Below, in pieces: positions 47,001 to 56,300 of a stretch of DNA of 64,000 nt (positions within the stretch are counted from its first letter, which is position 1; each line of letters begins with the position of its first letter). Both the position numbers and the translations under genes were made by a program. A model generated the notes under the pieces. It saw only the letters and a program-made list of their open reading frames with translations. It was not told the origin of the DNA and did no database searches. This DNA comes from Amyelois transitella (Eukaryota; Arthropoda; Insecta; Lepidoptera; Pyralidae): NCBI RefSeq assembly GCF_032362555.1, contig NC_083524.1, positions 6,806,001 through 6,870,000 on the forward strand, written 5' to 3'.

Positions 47001-50000
47001 CGGCGCGCCACCGCGCGTTAAATCCAAAACTATGACTTTATTAGAAAGTCTTCTCGAGACATTTAACAATAACAAAAGGAGTTTTCTCATTGGCTTCACG
47101 ACGTCAGTGGTTCTATGTATGTATGCGCTGTTGAATGATCCCGAACATTCGACTAAAATTCAAGAATATATTTGGGAAATGCAGGAGAGCCCTCGTAGCG
47201 ATTTCGATAAGCAATTCGGGTATCAGAAGGCGTTGGAGCGTGAGAGGGAGAAGAATCCTGATTTGTATGATGCTTAAATGATAGAAGAATGAAAGGATAA
47301 TGTGAATTTTTAGAGGATAAACAGTATTAGCACCTTAATAAGGCTTACTAGCTATATTAGACGGCGCAGTAAAGCGCAACCTACCGCCGAATCAAACCGA
47401 ATTAAAACTTAATCAAATAACGATCTTATTACAAGTAGATTAAACTCAAAATCCAAAAACGAAATGTCTCCTGTTATCTCGCATTCAATTGTAGTATAAT
47501 AACGGACAGTTCAGTTCGCGGGTTCAAAAGGCGCGCTCTGATTGGCTCAACCGCTCGCATATTGACGCGTCATACAAAAATGAGATTTCTGCGCAGGTAC
47601 TTCGGTGTACCTTATAAAAGTGTTAATACTGTTCCACAAACTTCTTCAATAGTTGTTATAAACCATTAGGAATAGGTATATCTGCCTTAGACGGTACATC
47701 TTTGTTCAAATGACATCCGGTACGATTGCTTCAATGATATTGATAATTACTAGGGACTGATCACATTCAGAAAAAGTCAACATTTGTGAGTAACGCTAGT
47801 AAAGTTTTGGGTAGTAAAATTTGTTTATTATCAAATTAATATCAAATTTGGAAATACTATCAGAAGTTATCCAATTCAAAAAGTAAAGTGAAACCTATAG
47901 AAGTGTACCTAACTTTTCAATTCTTTATTTATTAAAATTCTTACACGTAGAATTAATAATGATAGCTTTATAAAGATGAACCTATGTCCTTTAGTCTGAT
48001 ATAAATTGAGTTTCTTGTATAAACCTGCCCTCGCTACGTAATTTTCACAATATAACCTCATCAGTTGATGATATTAGTATGTGATTTTGAAAATCATGCT
48101 TATTTATTGTTTAGTCATTTAAATCGACTATTTATATTTATAAAACTGTGATTTTAAAATTCATTTTAGAAGTAGAAATGATATGTATGCTTAAACTTTG
48201 AAAATGCATCTATAAATAGACAAAAATACAATGTTTTGCAATGGACGGCACTTCTTCATCTTCTAAAAATATATAATTCCCTATAATATCCGACGAGCTC
48301 GCATGAAGAGAGTTATGAATGTGGATGGAGCGAAAGAAGTATGCAGGGATCGTGGCAAGTGAAAAGATGTGGTCTCTGCCTATCCCTCCGCCTAGCCCAT
48401 ATTCTCCTAAAGGTCTTTTACTAGTTTCAGCATGTCTCTTACATACAAATACAAGTTTCGTCAGTACACAATAATTATTAATTATCCTAAAATGTATACA
48501 ATAATAAAGGATGTAATTTTTGCGGTTGTAAATATTTATAAATTAGTGAGTGAATGAAACAGGTCTTTTCACATATCCCAGTTATTAGTTTCGATAATGA
48601 TTTTACTAGATTTTTAACGTCAACTTCTTAATTTTATGACATCATAATAAATAATTCCAAAACTATTTTTCTAAGCTGGGCTTGTATTTTTGGGATTCTT
48701 TAAAAGAAAAAGATACCTATTTCTTAGATTTCCGAGTGACCAAAGAGATACTAAATATATTTTAGAACATGGCGGAAAAAAAATGTGATCAAACAAGTTA
48801 GCCAACTTATAGAATTCTTAACTGGGATATATGAAATACTGAATTGTTGAAAGATATAAAAAGGTATATAGTATGATGGTCATACATTGTTGTCAGCATT
48901 GTAAATGTTCTTGAATATATGAAATTTAAATTGTCCAGTTGTTTCATTTATATCCTTTTGACGATCCCCACCATCATGCTATAGGCCTTTAATTTTTAAA
49001 TATAAAAAAGAAATTTACTCGACTTTAAAAAAGGAGGGTATCTGTACGTATGTGATATTGTTGCAATCGGATAATTTTTTTTGTATGTATGTATAATTAT
49101 CTACAACGTTGCTAGAAGTCATATTGAGATGATTGGTTTTCATTTAAATCATATCATTTGATTAATTCTCTCTGAGACAAACTTTTTGCCCGTAGCTCAG
49201 TTTAAGTTCCTGTTGTAATTTGGAGGAATCCATTCGAGTTCTCTGATGTATCAGCCAAATGACATACTTTCTGTCATCATCACTCAGTAATGGATTTACA
49301 TACATACATATAGTCACTTCTTTATTCCTTGCGGGTAAGACAGAGCCAACAGTCCTGAAAAGACTGATACGCCACATTCAGCTGTTTGGCTTAATGATAT
49401 AATTGAGATTGAAATAGTGACAGGTTGCTAGATCATTGCCAAAAAAGAATCGCAAGTTTATAAGTCGCCTTTTATGACATCCATGAGAAAGAGATGGAGT
49501 GGTCCTATTCTTTTTTGTATTGGTGCCGGGAACCACACGGCATTTGTGTTTCACAAATGCCGTGTGGTAAGTAAAGCATTTGTTTTTAGATATTGTATTG
49601 TGATGGTTATTTTTATAGGTACAATGTTTTAAACGTGGTCTTTTGTGAGTGACTTTAAATTAATAATTCTTAGAGTAGGTAGTTTTAGAAGTAGTTCGGC
49701 CTAGAGTTTGGGGGTTTTAAATTTATATAAAAAAAAATATTCTGATATATAATTTCTGATCTACATCACATAGTAATCATTATGTTTTGGAATTTCACAA
49801 TTTCGTTTACAATAGTAATTATTAGTAATTTAGCCTTATCGTCGAGTAGGTGAGGTCCATTTGATTGATCGATTTTAGTAAAACTTTTATAACTTGTAGG
49901 TTTAGCTATTGGGTTACTTAAATAATAAAATTGAGGTGATGAGCTTTGTTTGTGAATGTATACATACGTAAAGTCACGTCGAAACATATATGAGTCAGGT

Positions 50001-50789
50001 TTACCTGCAAAGGTTGCGGGGGTAAGATGGAAGACGATTCCTGTAAAAACCTGACTCACCCAATCCAGGATCTATGGTCAAAGGCATACCCCGGGCTCCT
50101 CACCAGAGTGATGAGGATGCAACCGGTACTAAAGCCAGGACGAAGAAGAATACACTTAGTCACGTTTATGTTCCTTGCGAGGTAGACAGAGCTAACAGTC
50201 CTGAAAAGACTGAAATGTTTTATTAGTTAGTTTATTAGCGAGATGATAGTACCTAAAAGTATCTATAGTTGTGATTTGTATTGTACAGACAGCATAACTT
50301 ATATCTACATTAGCTTTTGCTCACAGTTTTGCTCCCGTGGAAACTAGAAAAACTCCTTTACAATTTCCCACATTATTATTTGTCTGTCGTAATATTGTTA
50401 ATTCGGTGTTTCGTTCCCACATATAGTCAGTAAAGTTTTCTTTTATAAACACCTGTAAAGTTAGTCTTTTCTTTGATAAAGTAAGAAATAGATTTGGAGA
50501 TGGAAAGATTTCGAATTTTTTTATGTATTTTGTTATACTTATTGAAAAACATTGAAACTATTAAACTAAATATTCTTCTAATTCACATTTTGTAGTAATG
50601 AATAATTAATAAAAAAACATGTCAAATCTACTTCATAATGAAACATCCGCAGGTAAGAAAATGTCTGTCACAGAGCCCCAAGACTTAGTTGACGCCGTGA
50701 AGAAAGCGCTCAAAGACAAGAAAACCATCGAGGGATCATCACCAGCGCCAGAAGACGACGTCAAAGAGCCTAAGAGGAGCAAGGCTTGA
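41018..50789 (+). CDS. l(2)tid: Mitochondrial DnaJ Tid / DNAJA3, 10 exons
   Basis: Exons: 41018-41195, 41393-41604, 42100-42333, 42708-42876, 43332-43426, 44096-44254, 44797-44868, 45244-45351, 45757-45862, 50653-50789. All are GT-AG and phase-consistent, giving 489 aa (DNAJA3 about 480). A basic N-terminus with [12 protein letters not shown] fits a cleaved mitochondrial presequence. The J domain follows: DYYKVLGV, then YHPDAN with the HPD that triggers Hsp70 ATPase. A Gly-rich linker ([13 protein letters not shown]) is followed by a zinc-binding domain of four CxxCxG repeats (CQKCMG, CTYCNG, CRHCHG, CIECEG) and the substrate-binding C-terminal domain ([15 protein letters not shown]). It is a co-chaperone of mitochondrial Hsp70; in Drosophila it is the tumorous imaginal discs gene. 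The 4.8-kb last intron contains a possible alternative last exon. Confidence 0.96.
43012..43216 (+). repeat. SINE-A, 5' truncated
   Basis: TCCCATGGATAACATAAAAG to GTGATTATATGTATGTATG, in tid intron 4. It is the only SINE-A in the sense direction of tid. Confidence 0.85.
43436..43530 (-). repeat. SINE-A 3' part beside tid exon 5 donor
   Basis: ACATATAATCACGTTTATAT begins about nine bases after the donor at 43427 (GTGAGTATA). It ends in GCTGTTTGACTTAATGAG. Confidence 0.8.
43583..43798 (-). repeat. SINE-A
   Basis: CATACATACAGTCACGTC to TATGGAGTTGTCCAG. The head region is lost. Confidence 0.85.
43826..44041 (+). mobile_element. Possible Helitron-like short element G
   Basis: Begins TCTCGTGTCACAATG after AAAAT and ends GCCGGGACAGCTAG before T, which fits the TC...CTAG ends of Helitrons. 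A hairpin-like pair (TTAAGGGTTGTCCACCCTTAA) lies inside, further from the end than usual. I recall this sequence as common in Lepidoptera. The class is an inference. Confidence 0.4.
44266..44376 (-). repeat. SINE-A 3' part beside tid exon 6 donor
   Basis: TACATACATACATATGGTC begins about ten bases after the donor at 44255. It ends at AATGATAGAATTGAG. Confidence 0.85.
44492..44548 (-). repeat. SINE-A 3' fragment, decayed
   Basis: TAATGTCTATATTTCTTGCG and GGTAGACAGAGCCGGCAG. Confidence 0.6.
46668..46897 (+). repeat. Dispersed repeat C
   Basis: GCTCTTACGGTGAGGGTAAAC to GATGCAACCGGAATTAAGCC. It ends about 40 bases before the candidate alternative tid exon. The ATG of the long frame at 46831 belongs to this repeat. 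Confidence 0.75.
46940..47277 (+). CDS. l(2)tid: Candidate alternative last exon of l(2)tid with a membrane-spanning tail
   Basis: The acceptor TTTATTTTGCAG ends at 46939. Splicing from the phase-1 donor of exon 9 (45862) enters exactly the open frame, adds about 112 residues and stops at 47277. The added part is hydrophilic ([16 protein letters not shown]), then has a hydrophobic stretch ([18 protein letters not shown]) and a charged end ([19 protein letters not shown]). Codon use looks coding and the stretch is richer in GC than its flanks. An alternative is an unrelated small gene whose first exon was not found. The frame extends upstream to an ATG at 46831 only by reading through repeat C, which I take as chance. 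Confidence 0.5.
47360..47632 (+). repeat. Dispersed repeat D
   Basis: AGACGGCGCAGTAAAGCGC and CCTACCGCCGAATC to GAGATTTCTGCGCAGGTAC and AGTGTTAATACTG. Same family as 36189-36478. Confidence 0.7.
47640..48290. other. tid last intron, nothing recognised
   Basis: AT-rich stretch without frame or repeat family. Confidence 0.35.
48298..48400 (+). mobile_element. LINE-B fragment, sense orientation
   Basis: CGCATGAAGAGAGTTATGAA, TGTGGATGGAGCGAAAGAAG and ATGCAGGGATCGTGGCAAG encode the [18 protein letters not shown] peptide. It is the only plus-strand LINE-B copy in the window. Confidence 0.7.
48410..49290. other. tid last intron, mostly unrecognised
   Basis: Only a repeat K fragment near 49015-49045 (CTCGACTTTAAAAAAGGAGG) was recognised. 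Confidence 0.35.
49296..49543 (-). repeat. SINE-A, full length
   Basis: ACATACATACATATAGTCAC to GGTGCCGGGAACCACACGGC. A perfect fold-back follows at the 5' end (49532-49568). Confidence 0.9.
49532..49568. repeat. Perfect 17-bp hairpin at the SINE-A 5' end
   Basis: ACCACACGGCATTTGTG (49532-49548), loop TTT, then CACAAATGCCGTGTGGT (49552-49568). Confidence 0.95.
49988..50143 (+). repeat. Dispersed repeat C
   Basis: TCAGGTTTACCTGCAAAGGT to GATGCAACCGGTACTAAAGC. Confidence 0.75.
50155..50215 (-). repeat. SINE-A 3' fragment
   Basis: CTTAGTCACGTTTATGTTCC and TAACAGTCCTGAAAAGACTG. It joins repeat C directly. Confidence 0.7.
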
Positions 50790-50811
50790 AATAGGATGAT
50801 AATTTTAGGTT

Positions 50812-50817
50812 AATAAA
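50812..50817 (+). terminator. l(2)tid: l(2)tid polyadenylation signal
   Basis: AATAAA 23 bases after the stop codon of the last exon. Confidence 0.55.
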
Positions 50818-50930
50818 ATTAATCTGAAAAAAAAAATGGGAGCCATTTTGTTTACGTCACGTCACTGGGGTGCCTCTAGCGGTCGGTTAGCGAACTAAAG
50901 ATTTTCCCGCCTTGTTTATCATATTATAGT

Positions 50931-51169
50931 GTCTCTCGATTACATACATATAGTCACGTCTTTATCCCTTACGGGGTAGACAGAGCCAACAGTCTTAAAA
51001 AGACTAATATGCCGCGTTCAACTGTGTGGCTTAATAACAGAATTGAGATTTAAATAGTGACAGGTTGCTAGCCCATCGCCTAAAAAAAAGAACCCTAAGT
51101 TTATAAGCCTATCCCTTGGTCCTAGTCTTTTTTTATATTGGTGCCGGGAACCACACGGGTCTCTCGATT
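50931..51169 (-). repeat. SINE-A with 11-bp target duplication
   Basis: The element is about 50942-51158. GTCTCTCGATT occurs at 50931-50941 and at 51159-51169. It is internally deleted around the CCATGGATGTCG block. Confidence 0.88.
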
Positions 51170-51955
51170 CCATCTGGATGTAGCTAGCAGGGTAAGAAAG
51201 ACTCTTCTGCAAGTGAGACATTGCTTTAAAAGACAATAGGATATAGATTGAAATTAGCCGCTGGACTTTTCGTAACACGGATATTTTATGGACTTCCAGT
51301 TGAAAAATGTCAAATTTCTCTTTTTATTTTTGCGTTTCTTGTTAACGTCTTTAGTTCCATTTAAGGAATGAGTCCTGGGGTCCGCTTTTTAGCATAAAGT
51401 AAGAAAGTTTTAACGGTTGCTTGACTAACAAGGACTTTTCTTTGGGAATTTCTTATGTTAGTGCCTTTCAACATTGTAAGCTATAATCTATAACATTTGA
51501 CATTGACATATAAGATTGAAGACCGCTAGAAACGCCATCTGTCTTTCATTGCTGAAAATTATCCAAATCGTTTGAGACAAACACAACATAATTTTAAATG
51601 TGGGCCATTGAAAAAATATATATATTTTTTTTTTTGTAATACAAATGTTTTGCATATTTGTTATTTTTTAAAGCGATTACATTTGCGATAGTGTGGCGAT
51701 GTAGCCTTAAATGGAACTGATATGTATGTTTGTTATACATTATTTATTTGCACCTACACTTAGGTTATCTGCTCAACCCAATGGTAGACTTTTATATAAT
51801 GCTATTAGTATTAAGTCCGCCTGTTGTGGGTACTTTTTCAATAGTAATTGTGAAAATAAAGAATAAATAAATATGATGATAATTTTTTTTTAATCTAACA
51901 CCGTGTTAATGTTTTTAAATAATTCCTATTTTTTTTAAACTTTCGAGTACCATTA
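51170..51955. other. Intergenic DNA between tid and the right-hand membrane-protein gene
   Basis: The only recognisable item is a LINE 3' end-like stretch at about 51715-51870 (AAGTCCGCCTGTTGTG, then AATAAAGAATAAATAAAT). No gene was seen. Confidence 0.4.
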
Positions 51956-51959
51956 TACT

Positions 51960-52058
51960 ACATACATATGATCACGTCTATATCCCTTGCGGGGTAGACA
52001 TAGCCAACAGTCTTGAAAAGACTGAATGGCCACGTTCAGCTATTTGGCTTAATGATTT
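51960..52058 (-). repeat. SINE-A 3' part
   Basis: CATACATATGATCACGTC to GCTATTTGGCTTAATGAT. Confidence 0.85.
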
Positions 52059-52085
52059 TGGATTGAGCATTATACTATTTGTAAA

Positions 52086-52210
52086 TATTACAGGTATTAA
52101 ACGCGCACGTGCCGCACCTTTATTTTATCTCGGACGTATCGAATTATGTTACAATGATCACAGATCATTGTTTATATTGTGACGGTGCACATCTGTATTA
52201 TTTATAAATA
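52086..52210. repeat. Inverted-repeat mini-element E2
   Basis: ATTACAGGTATTAAACGCGC on the left, CATCTGTATTATTTATAAATAG-like on the right, and an internal palindrome ACAATGATCACAGATCATTGT-like. Related to 301-394. Confidence 0.5.
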
Positions 52211-52214
52211 GTCA

Positions 52215-52945
52215 TTTACTTTAAGTCAAATTCTTTTTGAAACTTAAATATTCAGATGGAATAAATATAATCTGAAGATATGGTAGGAAATAGTTCTATT
52301 TAGCAAGTGTTATCGCTTTAACTGTTCAGAAAACTGTTTCATACCATGATATATAGTTTCCGAGTTTTATATTTCAATTTATGTTTTGACTTCATTAGTT
52401 TTATTTTAGTTTCAATGCTGTGATAAGACTTTTGTCCAAAGCTATGTATGTATTAGATAGTTATTAGTTGATAACATACATTACCCTTAAATTTCACAAA
52501 GATCCCAAATTTGTAAAAAAGAATATGAACGAATGGTTTTTTTTTGTCAAAATTAATATAAATTCTATTTGTGCAGATTCTTTGTGAAAGAACAATGTTT
52601 TTTTATCAATTTCACAAAATGTCTAGTAACACTGATTATGCATAGGTACATTTTGTATGAAGCTGTATATAGCCGTTGACTAGTTTGTAGGAAATTAAAT
52701 ATTCACAAATATCAAAGCCTTGATTTTTATTTCAGTTTATTATAAGTCCCCGCCAGTTTAATATGAGTCTTCATAATTACATAGCGACATAACATTATCC
52801 ACAGAAATTTAATACAAACAAAGAGACTTTCAAACAGTATTAAAAAATTCTGATGGTCAGATCAAAATCTTCACAATTTTGTACTTTAATATATATGTAT
52901 ATGTAGGTATAGCAATCCTAAAAATTTATCTTCTACTATGGTATT
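52215..52945. other. Intergenic AT-rich DNA, nothing recognised
   Basis: No frame or repeat family recognised. Confidence 0.35.
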
Positions 52946-52947
52946 AA

Positions 52948-53123
52948 TACATACATATATACATAAAATCACGCTTCTTTCCCGGAGGGGTAGGCAGACC
53001 TCTTTCCACTTGCCACGATCTCTGCATATTTCCTTCGCTTCATCCACATTCATAACTCTCCTCATGCAAGCTCGGAGGTTTCGGGTACTTTTGACCTGAC
53101 CCTTTACCAGGACGTCCTTAATT
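52948..53123 (-). mobile_element. LINE-B 3' end fragment
   Basis: TACATAAAATCACGCTTCTT to CTTTACCAGGACGTCCTTAA. It carries a 7-10 base deletion in the GGCAGAGACTACC block. Confidence 0.7.
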
Positions 53124-53322
53124 TATGTTTATTAATGGTATTAATAAACTATACTAATCAATCAATCAAATCATTTATTTGTAAAAATAGGCATTTTAAG
53201 AGGAAGGTAGGTACATCTCTAATGTTATGGGAACCTCACTATTAGAATAATTCTAAAACTCGTATCTTTGGTCTCGTAATTAAAAAAAATTATAGAAATC
53301 ACACGGATCTATTGAATCTATA

Positions 53323-56300
53323 CTAGTCTATGGTTTCATAAACAAACAGTTTATAATGATCAGCCACTGACGAGGCGGCGGCGGTGCTGTGGAGTCTAAT
53401 GGCTGCCAGTATGCAAGACAAAAGAATCATGGCGCCTTCCACGTAAAAACCGTATAGGAATCGAACGTGTTCTTCTACCTAGAAAAAAGGTGAAACAATG
53501 TGATTAGTAGGAAGTTAAGCAAACATACATATGACTATATAACCTGCGGGGTAGACAGAGCCAGCATGCCACGTTCAGCTGTTAGGCTTAAATTAAGTCA
53601 ATTGAGATTGTAATAGTGACAGGTTGCTAGTCCATCGCCTAAAAGAAGAATTTCAAGTTTATAAGCCTATCCCTTAGTTGCCTTTAACTACATCCATGGG
53701 AAAGAGATGAAGTGGTCCTATTTTTTTTATATAAGTGTCGGGAATCACACGGCAGGATTAAGAATTATAATAAATTATAATCAATTTTTTTGTCGAAAAT
53801 CCACGAGATGACGCACTTGTGTCAATGAAACTTATGAACAGTCTCAGTCGGAAACGACCAAAGCAAGTGTAGGTATAAAGTAGGTATTATTAGATATTAC
53901 ATCGTTACTCTTAAGTTCGTGGTAGCTATATTTATAAAGGCTTTTTGGCGATTTATGAAAAAAATATATATTAAGCAACTGCCCCCGTAGCCGATGGCAT
54001 GGAACGCGCAACTAACTATCGCTGTTTCGCTTCTCATTATGACTTGAAACGGGACAGCAATATTTTTTCGCGGGGGAAAAAAATGGAGTCGTGTGAGTCA
54101 TGCTGGGCTGGTCATAGCCACACTAAGATTAAGATAATAAAATAAAAAGCTAATAATGCTTAAGATTGTTGAAGCCCGACTTTATCGGAAGCTTACGTGC
54201 TCAAGTCCCCCGCTGGTGGTGAATTCCAGGGGGAACATCGCCACATCCAGTCCCATTTTACCCCGGAGGACCCCAAAGGCGACTGATCCGAGGGTGTAGT
54301 ACAGAACTGCTGCAAACGGAACGCAACGGCCCACACAAAGGAAGCTTAGAAAATTCTGAAAATATAGTGTATTTTTAATATGCAAAATGCATTTAGTTTT
54401 CACATCTCTAGAGAGAAGCCCCGAGATAAGATAAGTAATCTATATTTGTAAATTGACGTTCGGCGAAAATGCTGCAGTGTAGTTTGTTCCGTCGCTTCTT
54501 CTACACATGCGCTTTGGAAGCGATGGTAAGTAAGTATAATTACATTTAACTGATGTGACGTCAATAAGTGATATATTGTATCAAATTTTGAAAATAAATC
54601 TATTCTATTCTTTTTTTATAAGGTTCTTTAAGAGCTTCAACAATTTTAAGAAAAAGATTTTATTTCCCTTTTTCTTAAAATCCAATAACAGTTTTGATTC
54701 GATATATATTCTACATTCTGGTTCTCTTAAAAAGTAGTGAGTGCATCAAAAATATTAACTATATTTTAGAATCTGGATGGTAATGACAAAAGTAAACAAT
54801 TAAGTTTGTCTTCCTCGCTTACCATTCTTCAAACCCTTGTGACCATGATCCTCGATTGGGTAAGTCAGATTCTAATACGAAGCGGCTTCCGTCTGACCTA
54901 AGCAACCTAACCTCAATGCCTGAGGTACACGATGTTTTCAACTATCCCTGCTACAGTTTATTTCTCATTAAAAGCAATTAGATATATTTTAGAAGGGTCT
55001 CCTTCCTGGTTACCTTCATTTACTAGTGGCCCTAAAGTTACCTAAATTAGTTACATACATATGGTCACGTCTATATCCCTTGCGGGGTAGACAGAGCCAA
55101 CAGTCTTGAAAAGACTGAATGGCCACGTTCTGCTATTTGGCTTAACGATAGAATTGAGATTCAACTAGTGACAGGTTGCTAGCCCATCGCCAAAAAATAA
55201 TCCCAAGTTTGTATCCCTTAGTCGCAATTTACGACATCCATGGAAAAGAGATGGAGTGGTCCTATTCTTTTTTGTATTGGTGCCGGGAACCACACGGCAC
55301 TATTTTAATGCACTAAATTAGTTCATAATCAAAAGGATCCTACTCACAAGCATTTTTTCTCTAAATGATTTCCTTGCCTTCATAACGTCTGAATTTCTAC
55401 TGCATGTCGGGCTCCCTGAAATTATTTCAATTAGGTTTAAGTTAACTAAAAAATACTTGTTTTCTTTTCTCCTGACAAAGAATATGTAACTATTTATTAA
55501 TTTAGAATTATCTCGTGTTCACATCGGATAAATAAAAGACAAAACGGTAAAGCATTTCTTTAAAAAAAAATCGGTCTTCAAAAACATTAATAAGCTAAAA
55601 ATAATTAACATGGTCGTATTTTAAGTTTAAGTTAGTTTAAAGAGATGTGGAGTCCGCCTTTGACTACGTGGTGTGGTATAAAGGATAAATTAAAAAAAAA
55701 ATTTTTGTTCCTTACTGGGTAGACATAGGCAACAGTATCAAAAAAAAGTTGTGGCTAAATGATAGAATTGAGATTCAAATATAAACAGTTCGCTAAGACA
55801 AGCCGAAATAAAATGAGAAATTCCAAGTTTATATGTTTTACCCTTGATTGAATTTTACAATGTGCACGAAAATAAATAAAACTGAATAAAATTAAACGAG
55901 ATAAATAAAACTGAGATTTTTTTATCGAATTTTGTTACAAATAATAGCTTGTGTAAAGACCAATACGGTGAGTGGTATGTAAATATACAAACATCTGAAT
56001 TAATTGCATGTTCATGAGATAACGGTAAATATTTGCATCCAATCACTTAGCGGTTCAGAGTGGGTGTAAAATGATTATTGCTTAGGTAATTAACATACAT
56101 AGGTACATATGGTCACGTCTATATTCCTTGTGGGGTAGACAGAGCCAACAATCTTGAAAAAACTGATGGGTCACGCTCAGCTATTTGGCTTAATGACAGA
56201 ATTGAGATTCAAATAGTGACAGGTTGCTAATTAAGTTAATGTTGATTAAGATTTTGAAACTTATCCAATTTTAATTGATACACGGAGCTTTTTACTAACG

